A stretch of 64,000 bases of DNA, taken from contig JAFISE010000008.1 of the NCBI GenBank assembly GCA_022560025.1, forward strand, positions 62,001 through 126,000, in the 5' to 3' direction. The DNA is from Stagonosporopsis chrysanthemi. Taxonomy: Eukaryota; Ascomycota; Dothideomycetes; Pleosporales; Didymellaceae. Below, piece by piece: positions 53,714 through 64,000 of this stretch. The stretch's first letter is position 1. The number at the start of each line of letters is the position of its first letter. A model generated the notes under the pieces. It was not told where the DNA came from. It searched no databases and worked only from the letters and a program-made list of their open reading frames with translations. The position numbers were made by a program, and so were the translations under genes.

Positions 53714-54691
53714 TATCGGTGTGAGGCCGAGCGAGCGATCGATGGAGGTGCTGGTGGCAAGCAAAGAAAGTCGATAACGGCTGAAGCTATGGAAATAATG
53801 GCAAAGATGGGATGAGCAAGTTTTGAGAGATTATTCAATCGAGACTGAACAGGTAAGAGTCGGTAGCGACGCGTTGATGCAGCAGCGACCCAGTCTTTGC
53901 ACAAACAGCAACTCTCAACTGTGGGAAACAAGAGTTGGTACTGTGATGACCCAGGAGTTATCGAAACGAGAGCTGAACTCTCTTATGAAGCCAGGAGTGA
54001 ATTCCCCACCTGCATGATAGGTGCGCAAACCCTCTCACCGGCGAGTCACAGCAGCGGGTGCTACCCGAGACCAAGACTTCGTATCATCTTTCAAGCTCTC
54101 CGGCCCGCAAGTTAATCTCTCGCTTCTGCGAGAACGTCTTCCTTGATGCACGAGACGATGTTGTGGGATGAGCGCGAAGGACGTGAGATGCTTGGCCAGC
54201 AGAGCGCCTTCCCTTCACAGGCAAGCGCCCCACTTATCGAGAGCATTTGCGCGCTTTGCATCAGAAGGTCTCACCGCTTGGATTCTTCCGAACAGACTCG
54301 AGCTCATGATCAACACCCGGATGTGGTGCACATAGACGACAGCTGCTCGGTGGTGTTGTTGTTTACTTCGGGTAACCTGCAGGCCGGTGCAAACAAGAGA
54401 GATAACAAAAAACGAACCTTCCAATCAATACGCACCGACTGCGGGGTCCCTGCATATAAGTGTGAAATAGTCGGTTCCCGAAGCGCGCGTACCCTTTCTC
54501 TGCCTCTTATTGCAGGTGTTGAGCCGTGGCAGAGACGATTTTGCACAATTGGATCCACGATTTGACGGCTACTCTGCCTCCGAAGTTCACACTGTTCTTC
54601 CTCTTGTACAACAATTCACGTGGTACTGCCGAGACATGTCACACACCTCAGGTCCTTATTCGGGCGACACATGGATTGTGCTACAACGAGT
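53714..54691. promoter_or_regulatory. CTR promoter and intergenic region
   Basis: About 980 bp. On the minus strand CTTGCTCA at 53820-53813, 100 bp before the CTR start, differs by one base from the yeast Mac1 copper-response core TTTGCTCA. No gene was recognised. Confidence 0.4.
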
Positions 54692-55517
54692 TCATGATTG
54701 AACAAAGGCCTGACCGACCGCCATTTCGTTCCTGGCAAAAGGGTCAAAACTCGGGTCCGTGATTCTCTGATGCTCCAAAATGTTGGTGATGTACGTTGCG
54801 TTCTGTTCACTGTAGGTCTGTCCAACCCAATGCAACATAAGATCAAGGCCTGCCGTCACCCCGGACGAGCTCCAAATAGGCGGAGATCTGGATCCATCCT
54901 CAACCCATCGCGCTCGAGGGACCCAAGTCGTATTGGGGCCTGCCTTTACAGCATTTAGCCAGGAAGTCTTGTTGGTTGTTGCCTTCCTGCCATTCATTAA
55001 ACCAGCTCTTGCAGCCAAAGCAGAGCCAGTGCAGATAGTAATAACCTGTCTAATCTTGGGTGCTGTCCTTGCGATATATTCTAATGTAGCATTCAAAGCG
55101 GGGTTACGCCAGCCGGGGCCACCAACGAGGACCAGAACGTCCAGTTCCGGCGCCGTTTCAAACGTGTGCGTGGGTGGAAGCACAGGGTAGACCGAGGAAT
55201 TGAAAGGATTCATTGCGGCCAGCGACGGTTCTGTGGATACTGGATCCATGGTCTCAGCAATCAAAGCAATATCGATTTTATAAATTCCGCTCAAGAACTG
55301 CAGGATCTCGATGGGGCCATGAACATCTAGCAAGTCGAACATTCGGAAGAGTACGATGCCATACGTGCGGGGTAGCGTCGTTGAATTGCTGGCTATGGTT
55401 GTTTTAGTATTTGATTACCAGAAGAGTGAGCGGCCGAAGACACTTACTGGCTACAGTTCCATGGATGTGAAGAACAATGATGGACATGAGTACACTAACG
55501 ACACGGAGACGTCTCAT
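54692..55517 (-). CDS. Secreted DJ-1/PfpI protein, isonitrile hydratase-like
   Basis: Predicted 256 aa in two exons, 55517-55448 and 55392-54692. Residues 1-23 are a signal peptide (RVVSVLMSIIVLHIHGTVA). The domain starts YGIVLFRMFDLLDVHGPIEI, where the LDxxGP element matches isonitrile hydratases of this superfamily. The nucleophile elbow ITICTGSALAARAGL places the catalytic Cys at 144, and the tail has ARWVEDG followed by SSSGVTAGLDLML. Bacterial InhA of this fold hydrates isonitriles to N-formamides. The neighbour is an isocyanide synthase 655 bp away, which makes this activity attractive. Many secreted fungal DJ-1/PfpI proteins have other or unknown roles, so the substrate is inferred. 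Confidence 0.88.
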
Positions 55518-56172
55518 TGCGACGGTATTGACAAAGGTATCATCGGAAAGGAAACCAGGAAACCAGCAAACGGACCATCTTTATAATTGATTGAGGGCCT
55601 GCATCTTTGGATCCTGAATCCGATGTTCCTAATTATTCAATATGGGAATAGAAGGAGTCCGTATAAGCGTGGCGTAGAGGTGCATGTCTCATTGGCCACA
55701 GGAACAGCTTTGACTGGATCTGCATGCAACATGTTCCATCCTCACTTTCGCGTGGGCCGCGATCCGACTCTTTTGTCTGCGTCGATTTGCGCGCGTTTCT
55801 GCACACTGACGGAGTCGTTGAGGCCAGGAAGCAAAAGAGTCTGCGAGCGGGAGGCGGGAGGCGCGAAAGTGGGGCGCAAAGTCATCAATTTCAACGACAC
55901 CAAGCAAGTCCTTAGCATCATCACATCTTTAATGATCAGCTTCACGTTTCAATAGATACAACGAGGCCTAAAAAAGACAACGAATTACGAAATCGCTCTA
56001 CGTGAGTGCTAATTACGGTAAGCCGTACTAATGATATATAGAAAGGCAAAGCTCCCAGAAACTCAGACGCTGCATCCTACTATCGAAGTGGCCTGCGGAA
56101 TGATGCTCGAACAACTCGCAAGAAACAGAAGAGTGAATGTTTGAAGATGTTTTATAGAATAGGACGACGCGC
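55518..56172. other. Intergenic
   Basis: 655 bp with the promoter of the DJ-1/PfpI gene and the 3' flank of the isocyanide synthase (both minus strand). No gene was recognised. Confidence 0.5.
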
Positions 56173-58268
56173 TTACACCGCCTGAGATCGAAGCTGAGGC
56201 AGGTTCGCTTGTATGAACGAGCGTAGCCTGCTTGTCTGCTCTCCAGGGCGGACCCAGTGTGAGTCGACACGCTTGAAGGGGAGGGGTTCGACAGGTGTAA
56301 TTGCGCTGTTCTTCTCGGTGACAGGAGAGTAGATCGTGATGGAAGTCTTGGTGCGAACGATGGGAGACCCAATAGGGTTGCGGACCCTCTGCAACACAGG
56401 AGCCCAGAGAGATCCTGCACTCATCCTCGCCTGCGGCGAGCAGATAACAATGGGCCTTCCACCATCTGTAGGGTTTGTAACGACAATAGGGTTCTTCCTC
56501 CCAACAACGGGAGAGCAGATGACAATCGGAGACTGCTTCTCCAGCAATGGCGTAACGACAACAATAGCGCCCTTCTTTTCTTTGAAGATTGTAACCTTTT
56601 CTACTGGCATTTGAGGGATGACAAGCCTTGTAGGAACGGGCGTACGGGCCGCTGCTGCACGCTTCAAGCTGAAGTACGAACCGTCAGGACCGTTGACCCA
56701 GGAGCCCGTGTAGTTGGAGCTGGCCAAAGCCTTCTTAGCAACGGCGGAGCGAGCAAGGTAGACGAATTCATCGCCTTCTATCTTGATCATGCAGTTGTGC
56801 CACGGGGTGGGAATCTGGAACTCATACGCGGCTACGGGCTCCAACCGATTCTCGAGATCATCGATGGCTCGGACCATATGCTTAGGAAGTAAGCGAATAG
56901 CAAACTTAGGACCTTTATTGTTGTGGGCATGGATCGACAGACGGACGTAGTTTGGCAACAACAACTCAACCAGGTTGGAATACCCTTGGTTGCGGGAGAT
57001 CATCTCCTCGGCTACAAGAGCGGCAGTCTTTTTCTTCTGCTTACCACTGAGAGACTTAACCGAGGGAACATCGGCAAGATCCTCGAGCATAAAGCGAGTC
57101 TGACCGCGGTACAACCCAAGGGTCTCCGGCTCTTGTTGCTCAATGAGCAAACGGATGAAGGCACGGTCAGCACCGCCGATACCCAGCATAAGCCTCCGGC
57201 ACAACTCTGCTTCGCCTGTCATCTTTGTCTTGACGGGATGTGGCATCTTGTGTGCGTTGCCTGCCACCTTCTTCAAGCTCTGGAAACCCTCAGAGTCGGC
57301 GTTGAATATATTCTTCAAACCCTTGAAGTCCATTGCAGGAACAGGTGCGGTCTGGTTCGGGAAGCGCTCCTTGTAAATTTCGGCCATACATGCGTCGTAT
57401 GTGTCAATCATCTCATCGTCGACACCGACTGTACATGATCAGCAGCTGCTCAAGATGCTACCAGGGCTGAAGACTTACTGCAATCAGAGAAGACGTGGCC
57501 GTCATTGATAATCCACATGGTCGCTCCCGGCTCGTAGATGACGTTCACCTCCTTGATAAAGTCGTAGAGCACATCCAATGCGATGTTCTCCGCAAGATCC
57601 GGCATGATGCCACCAGCTTTGTTAGGGTTTGGAGATTTACAAGGGAAGGCGGGCAAAGCAAGGAGGATTGGAAGGTTCTTGTCGACAAAGCCATATACCC
57701 GGTTGAGGAAGGCCGCTCGACCGCACACATCCCACTGGTCATCCTTGGAGAGATTCTTGAGCTTACGCTCGAAAATCTCTGCGATCGTGTTGCAAACCTC
57801 GCGGTTCTTTGCCGCCCACGGAGTCGAAGAATCCGAAATGTTGCTGAAAGGCTGGAACTGGGTTTCGAGGAGGATGAAGCGCTCTGCCCAGATGCTGAAG
57901 TTGTCCGAAGCGAGTGATTGTGGTTTTGAGGTCACCATTCCAAGGACCCGACCGTTATCATGTTCAACCTCGGCGACCACAGTGTGAAGGTCTTCCTTCT
58001 CGTGGGAAGGAGGAAAGTTGGACTTGATCTTCTGAAGTGCTGGGATGTTGGCGGCGACCTGTAGACTCTTGATCTCCTTGCCAGATGGCAGTTGGACTCG
58101 AGACCATGCTGCAGTTGCAGAGCAAACTACCTCCTTGAGTTGAGGCCATGCTTCCAGCAACGACTTTGAGTTGCTACCTTCGACTGCCAGAAGCTCGCCA
58201 TTCGATTCTCTCCAGTAGAGGCCCTGGATGCAATGATATGTGGAAACACCCTTGTTGAATGGTGCCAT
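56173..58268 (-). CDS. DIT1: Isocyanide synthase, DIT1/PvcA family
   Basis: Predicted 681 aa in two exons, 58268-57479 and 57428-56173, with a 50-nt intron (GTAAGT...CAG). The DIT1_PvcA domain is recognised from ATMWIINDGHVFSDC running across the intron into IGVDDEMIDTYDACM, and from the later LLPNYVRLSIHAHNN and YEFQIPTPWHN. These are hallmark segments of enzymes that convert an amino acid to its isocyanide (or, for yeast Dit1, to N-formyl-tyrosine) using ribulose-5-phosphate. The domain ends near residue 525. A tail of about 155 residues follows with degenerate repeats of SPIVICSP type, which yeast Dit1 (about 536 aa) lacks as far as I recall. It is divergent from the DIT2-like P450. Confidence 0.92.
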
Positions 58269-59205
58269 TATGGAAGTTTGAAGAAAGGTAATGAAATCGC
58301 TAAGTCAGGAACAATGGACAAGGTGAGAAGGAAATGGAGGTTAGCAGAGGAAGCACGTCAAGGAAATAGAGGCTGACAAGCAATAGTGAGCTTGAGATGA
58401 TGACTTGATGGTCCTCTTACACCGGGAGCCCTATATGAAAGAGTTTTGGCGTGTTGTTGTGTCTCAGCTTCGTGCAGAGGCCCAGCAAATCGGGCACTGT
58501 CCATCAAGCTGCGTACGGACCCATGACATCCACACAGCCGTGAACAAACGGCTCTGCCGTACACCGACTTGCATTACTATTTACAACACCGCTCATTTCG
58601 CTACATACTGATAAGCTACTCAATCGGTCTACCAACATAATCCATCGGCGTACCGAAGTGGCGGTGCCGCAGGGGCTACGAGCTGTGCATCTGCTCCTGG
58701 ACCCATCGAAGTCGCAAGCGGTCTGGCTCAAGGCCCTCAGCGTGCCACAATTTCGCGTTACTGGTCACAGGTGGCGTAGGTTTTGCTAATTCGGCGCTGG
58801 TGCAAGCTTGATTGCTGGGGAATCGCTAATTTGTCCCAGGATCGCTGTGTGCATATGAGGCGTGCATGTCTTGGCTTGCATGCAGCTGAGGGCGGAGGAT
58901 CCGAACTCGCGCTAGCACACAATTGGTGAATAACGCATTCGTCTAAACCGCCAAGCTTCTCACACTGCCTCCAACTTTACAAACAGCTTGCAAATGCTGT
59001 CTATTGTCTAAATGTGGACGCACCGAGACGGGTTCGAGCGGCGCTTGAGCCACGTTCCTTCTGTTGTGCATCGGCTTGGCTGAGCACGTCGTCGAAATGG
59101 AATACAAGGCTGAATTCCTTTCACAGCAGCAATGTGTTCCATATAGACTCGACAAGACCAGTTTGTTGATGTCATTCATCTCGCACTTTACGCTTGTCAA
59201 GCAAC
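58269..59205. promoter_or_regulatory. Divergent promoter, isocyanide synthase/P450
   Basis: 937 bp between the two start codons, the same head-to-head arrangement as yeast DIT1-DIT2. A weak TATA-like CATATAGG (minus strand) lies near 58430. No clear copper element of Mac1 type was found by eye. Confidence 0.5.
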
Positions 59206-60759
59206 ATGGTGTCATATCTCTCATTGGTTTTCATTGCAATTTTTGGTACCTTCTTTGGTGTCGTCTCTTTCTTTATTTACCTCTTCACGCCGCCTAGCAA
59301 CTTCCCCAAGAACATACCAACCATCCCATTCTACTACGCTCTCCTGCCACTCTTCAAAGATGTGGACCAGGCCGAACTCTACCGTCAGTACATGAGGGAC
59401 CCCCTTGAGAAGTACGGAGCGGTGAAGCTGTTCTTTGGTGGTCAATGGAACATATTGGTGCGTAAGCCAGCGTACATTGCAGAGATTTTCAAATATGAAG
59501 ATATCTATGCAAAAGCAGGCAATCATATCAAGATTCCACACAGTGTGGTCGCGGAGTACACCGGCGAGAACATCATCAGCACACACGGAGAGAAGTGGAG
59601 GCTCTATCACAATATCCTCAAACCAGCTTTGCAGGCGGACCAAGAATCGACCAAAATCTGGGAGAATTCGAGACTCCTTAAGGATATGTTCCTAAGCAAC
59701 TCGAAGCAAGCCAACGGTGCGGGCGTTCCCATCTATGTGCCTTGCCACCGGGTCGCACTTGCCAATCTCTCGGATGTGCTCTACGGATCAAGCTTCCAAA
59801 CAATGCAGCGATCAGATGCGCCACTGCATACGATCCAAATGAACATCAAACCCATCATCTTCAGCCCAATCTTTCTCAACTTCCCGGTTCTGGACCATCT
59901 GCCTTTGAAGGTAAGGCAGCTTGGTCGCGCACTTAACAGAAACTTCCGCGACACATTACGAACCTCGATCACAAAGGGTCACAACCACGTCTGTGATCCA
60001 AACAACCAGAAGAACGTTGCGTGTAGATTGATTGGAGCCTACGATGAAGGAAGACTGTCGGACAAGGATCTCGAGGACAACATGGTCAGCACCTTCTTAG
60101 CAGGACACGAGAACCCACAAATAGTGCTCATGTCCCTCATGTATCTCCTTGGATCTCATCCAGAAGTCCAAGAAGCAATTCGAAAGGAGATTCAGACACT
60201 CTACCCTGTGGACGCATCGGCCGACTATGAGCCATCTTATGCCGATGTCCACGACCTTCCACTGTTGACTGCTGTTCTCTACGAAGGCATACGTATGTTT
60301 CCCCCGATCTCACAATTGATCAACCGCCGTACTACGGAGCCTGTCGTGCTGGGTGGCAATGTTGTAGTGCCAAAGGGTGTATTTATGGGCTACAACGCAT
60401 ACTCGACGAATCGCGACGTTGATTTTTGGGGCGCTGACTCCGACAACTTCAAGCCTGAGCGTTGGGGCAAGACCATGGACGATATCAACCAACTCTACAG
60501 GAAGGCTAATGCTAAAGGTGCTTTCATTAGCTTCCACGGAGGACGCCGCGCATGTCTAGGGCAAAAGTTTGCCATGCAGCAACTTCGCATTACCACACTC
60601 GAGTTGGTTAAAGGATGCAAGTGGACAGTGGATGCGAGCTGGGATGGGCGTATGACTCCGGTAAGTTCATGATGAACGTCTGGGAAACAGCCAATCTGAT
60701 TGTTCTAGGCTGGACCACTGTATCCTCGAGGCTTGAAGGTCAAATTTCAGTCACTGTAG
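59206..60759 (+). CDS. DIT2: Cytochrome P450, DIT2/CYP56-like
   Basis: Predicted 501 aa in two exons, 59206-60660 and 60709-60759, with a 48-nt intron (GTAAGT...TAG). The start is the ATG at 59206. An N-terminal anchor (LVFIAIFGTFFGVVSFFIYL) is followed by FPKNIPTIPFYYALLPLF, a long substrate domain with GEKWRLYHNILKPALQ, the I-helix FLAGHENPQ, ExxR as EGIR and the heme loop FHGGRRACLG with Cys near 450. These features resemble DIT2 of yeast, which oxidatively couples N-formyl-tyrosines. The head-to-head position with the DIT1-type gene strengthens the call. Whether it couples, hydroxylates or otherwise tailors is not known. Confidence 0.88.
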
Positions 60760-62240
60760 ACAATTCAGCATATCTGGTGGGAATGTGGTAATGTACCTGA
60801 GGGAAGACACATTTGGTGTATTCTGCATTGCATTGGCGTTTCGATCTCGGGATGGCTTCTACCCGGTACACACAATATCACGCGTAAAATTTACGGCTAT
60901 TGGGGGCGCATCTCCACATCTGCGGTCTTAATTTGGATGACGCATATACCGAGCCAAACTGTGCCTTCTCTCCACCAAATCAAGATCAACCACGCAGAGA
61001 CCCAGCAGGTATTGGAAGGGCTGACTCGGGTCTGGCACTCAACCACTGATACACCAGTACATCACGCAGAACCTTCAAAACTCGATCCGCGAAAATGCAG
61101 CTCTACTCGTATCCTGATATCTGTAGCAAGAACAAATCACCCCACATTGAGCTTACTCCAAAGTCAAGGTAGAGACTCTGTGCTTTTGCGGCGGAGACTG
61201 ATGAAGGATCTACTGTGGCACAACACGGCCTCGGTTTTACAGATGGAAATTAAGCCTTGCATCGCCGGCCTCGTCTGTCACCCGCACATGTACAGAGCTG
61301 CTCCTGTGAGGAATGTTGGGTTTGCGGCGTTTTAACGTTCTAGTTCAGAGGCTGTGCCACAGGTCAAAGTGCAAACACCCACAGCAGCACATGTTCTCCA
61401 GTCATCGAATTTAGCGTCTCCCAGTCACCGTGTCATCCAGTAATGAAGGCCAAGCCTGTAGCAACAGCTCTGTACAGCAAACGTGTGTAACAATGCACTG
61501 CTTTTGTCGTTGTTGTTCTGCAGACGTGCTTGAGGTGTAGTCAGTAGATCCAGCTACCTTGGTTGGGGCCCAATTTACACTAACGCCTTCAGCCTCAGTC
61601 TCGGTTACCCCAGCATGGGGGGCTACGCTAGTGAATATAGCGTGACTACACCTGTTTTGCAGTCCGATGTATTCTTTCGCGGCTCCCACTGTGACGTTTG
61701 CGCATTGTGCTTTTCGTGATCCGTCCGCATATCAACTTCATCCCTTGGTCGACGGCACAGCACAGACAATATCCCTTACCGGAACTGTGCCGCCAAAGAT
61801 CATGCCAGTGGACTTCGAGATTATGCTGTCACAAGTTTGCTGGCTTCGTCCGTGTGCATCGCTCAGCTCGATGTTGTGAAGTAATGACGAGTACTTCCGC
61901 CTGTATCGCGGACGCCGCTTAGAAGTCGAGAGCGGAGGGTCCGGTGGAGTGGTGGAGCCGGGGCTGGCTGATGTATTGCAGGTCGCTTGGCAACCACGCG
62001 CAGAGACGAAATCATGCTTGCAGCTGACGATGAGTCGGATCAAAAATAGCGTGCAAGGATAGGTGTTAGTGGTATGGGCCAGTCAGGAGCTGTGGCTGTC
62101 GAACAGGGCCTAACTTGAGCATGCACTGCGCGTGTTTGTCGGTACGTAGGACGCACAAGGCGGTGCACAAGCAATTATACATATCGCATTGTACTTCAGT
62201 CCAAGAAGGCCAAAGGTAGCTTGGACCATCATTTTCCAAC
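60760..62240. other. Intergenic, nothing recognised
   Basis: About 1.5 kb between the P450 and MFS gene. No frame with family features was found. It includes the MFS promoter. Confidence 0.45.
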
Positions 62241-63784
62241 ATGCGTTCTCCTGTCGAATTCGAAAAAGACAATCAGTACGATCGGTGTCGAGACAGTATT
62301 GATAGCGATTTCTTTTCCTCAGACGATGTCGAAGAGCCACTGGCACATGCAGACGATGTTCCACTTACACCTCCACCACCCCCATACTCGGCCTTCTCTC
62401 TCAACCGTCGGCGGTTCATGCTTGGTGTCGTAACAGCAGCTGGGTTTTTTGGCCCTTTGACCGGCGCGGTCTACCTCCCATCTCTGGTACTCTTTGAAGA
62501 GATATTCAAGGTTTCGGCAACAGCAATCAATGCCACAGTCTCAGTGTATATGGTAGTATTTGCCATCGCGGTATGTGCTCGAAAACAAAACTGCTGGTAC
62601 AATCTCTAACGGACCCGAAGCCACTTTTTGGTGCGGTAGCATCCGACGTTGGCGGTCGTAAACTCGTCTACATGGTCGGTCTGGGCAGCTTCCTCGTCGC
62701 GAACGTGTTGCTAGCGACACTCCCTGCTCATATCGCTCTCCTATTCATCCTTCGAATATTCCAGGCGTTCGGCTCTTGCATCGTCTTCTCCGTCGGAGCG
62801 GGTACGGTTGCGGATATCACGGAGCCTGCAAAGCGCGCATCTGCTTTGGCATGGTTCCTTATGGGACCCCAGCTTGGTCCAGTCCTTGGGCCGATTGTTG
62901 GAGGATGCTTCGCAAATGCTTCGCGCTGGAGATGGGTATTCGGCTTCTTAGCCTTGACTTGTCTTCCGGTGTACTGTGCTATACTCTTTTGCATGCCTGA
63001 GACACTGCGCTCTCTTGTGGGCAACGGAGCTGCAGTTGCCAATCAGCCCTGGTTCTCAATCCCCAGGCTCCGCACACAGCCTTGTAGCCATAACAAAGGC
63101 CCAAAGATCCCGCGACCGTCGTTCCGCAAATTCTTGCAGCTTCTTAAGTACCCCCCACACCTTATCGTCTCTTTCAACGGTGCTTTCCAGTTCGCTGGAC
63201 TGTACGGGATTTACATCTCATTCCCAAGTGTCCTGAAAGGGACATACAACTGGTCAACTGCCCAAGTCAGTTACGCATACCTCGCGCCGGGCATATCTAT
63301 GTTCATTGCCTCGATTGTTGTTGGTCGTGCCAGCGACTGGCTCCGCCGAAGAGCCATCGCCAAGAGTCCCGACGGTAAGGTTGCTCCAGAAAAGCGCATT
63401 GCCTACCAAATAGTTGGCTTCTCGATAGCAGCTGCAGGAAAGTTCATGTACGGATGGTCATGCCAGAATCGTGTAACTCCAGCTGCTGGTCTCATCGGGT
63501 CGGCACTTTCCTCCGTGGGAACCTCAATTGTGTTCGTCACTAGCACCTCCTTCCAGACAGAGTGCGATCCAGCTCAGACAGCTAGTTTGGTCGCTTTGGG
63601 AGGCCTCCTTCGCAACATCGCTGCAGCTATTGCTGCTGTTGTCATGGATGGTCTCCTTGGCAAAGCCGGTGTAGGATGGACCTTCAGTATTTTTGGTGCG
63701 ATGGATCTGCTTTGCATTCCAGGCATCCTGTTGATCATTTTCAAGGGCGCGGAGATGCGTGCAGCATTGAAGGCCCAAGGTTGA
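62241..63784 (+). CDS. MFS exporter, DHA1 family, DTR1/QDR-like
   Basis: Predicted 497 aa in two exons, 62241-62570 and 62621-63784, with a 50-nt intron (GTATGT...AAG). A 50-residue acidic and proline-rich cytosolic N-terminus precedes 12 transmembrane helices. Motif A appears as APLFGAVASDVGGRK and the DHA1 motif C region as GPQLGPVLGPIVGG, with PETLRS after TM6. These are features of drug:H+ antiporters of the Qdr/Aqr/Dtr1 type. Yeast Dtr1 exports bisformyl-dityrosine, made by Dit1 and Dit2, so an export role for the neighbouring pathway product is the natural reading. Confidence 0.9.
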
Positions 63785-64000
63785 GTGTTGCAACTGAATG
63801 AGGCTTCATGGTCATAACGTTAGGACTTTTCGCAAGCTCGCATAGCGTAGCGTTGGCTTCTAAGCCTATTATAATATTCTCTGGAGTTGAATTAATGAGA
63901 TGTGAAAGACCGAATTCGTCATAGAAGCGTGTGGTGTAAGCTTGGTAATTCAGGCATTAGAGAATATGACTTAGTAGTCTTTTCGTCCTCGACTCGCTCG

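Overview
The window looks like nuclear DNA of a filamentous ascomycete (Pezizomycotina; Dothideomycetes is my guess, not proven). Genes carry short introns, mostly about 45-60 nt, with GTNNGT donors and CTNAY branch points. Intergenic spaces are compact, and the gene content is typical: LaeA-like methyltransferase, Grg1/CCG-1, EMC1, Cdc27, Snd2, mS45. Exon boundaries below were worked out by hand from splice consensus and reading-frame continuity. No RNA genes were recognised.

Layout. 0.6-6.6 kb: a LaeA-like methyltransferase divergent from a cytochrome P450, then a sugar transporter. 7.3-14.4 kb: a small PPxY protein, a secreted HAD phosphatase, a mitochondrial-type GST, a MARVEL-domain protein, a proline-rich ORF and Grg1. 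16.9-27.5 kb: Rsr1-type GTPase, EMC1, an atypical SDR and a HAL-type kinase. 27.5-32.0 kb is gene-poor. 32-44.3 kb: a Cys-rich single-pass membrane protein, a Ser/Pro-rich protein, Cdc27, Snd2, mS45 and a Whi3-like RNA-binding protein. 44.3-49.8 kb is gene-poor with GC-rich repeats. 49.8-51.3 kb: an F-box gene interrupted by two in-frame stops.

The most interesting part is 52.1-63.8 kb. A Neurospora-type copper metallothionein and a CTR copper transporter lie next to a secreted DJ-1/PfpI protein resembling isonitrile hydratases. Next come a DIT1/PvcA-family isocyanide synthase, a divergent DIT2/CYP56-like P450 and a DTR1/QDR-like MFS exporter. The DIT1-DIT2-transporter core mirrors the yeast dityrosine genes and fungal isocyanide-synthase clusters. 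I infer a pathway: isocyanide formation, possible hydration to an N-formyl product, P450 tailoring or coupling, and export. Copper genes alongside fit the copper-binding chemistry of isocyanides. That the two copper genes and the hydratase-like gene belong to the pathway is inference from proximity.

Other notable points: a CAGTAG tandem splice acceptor in the metallothionein gene that would switch between one and two metal-binding units; a degenerate repeat tail on the isocyanide synthase; and a branch-point minisatellite inside the Snd2 intron.
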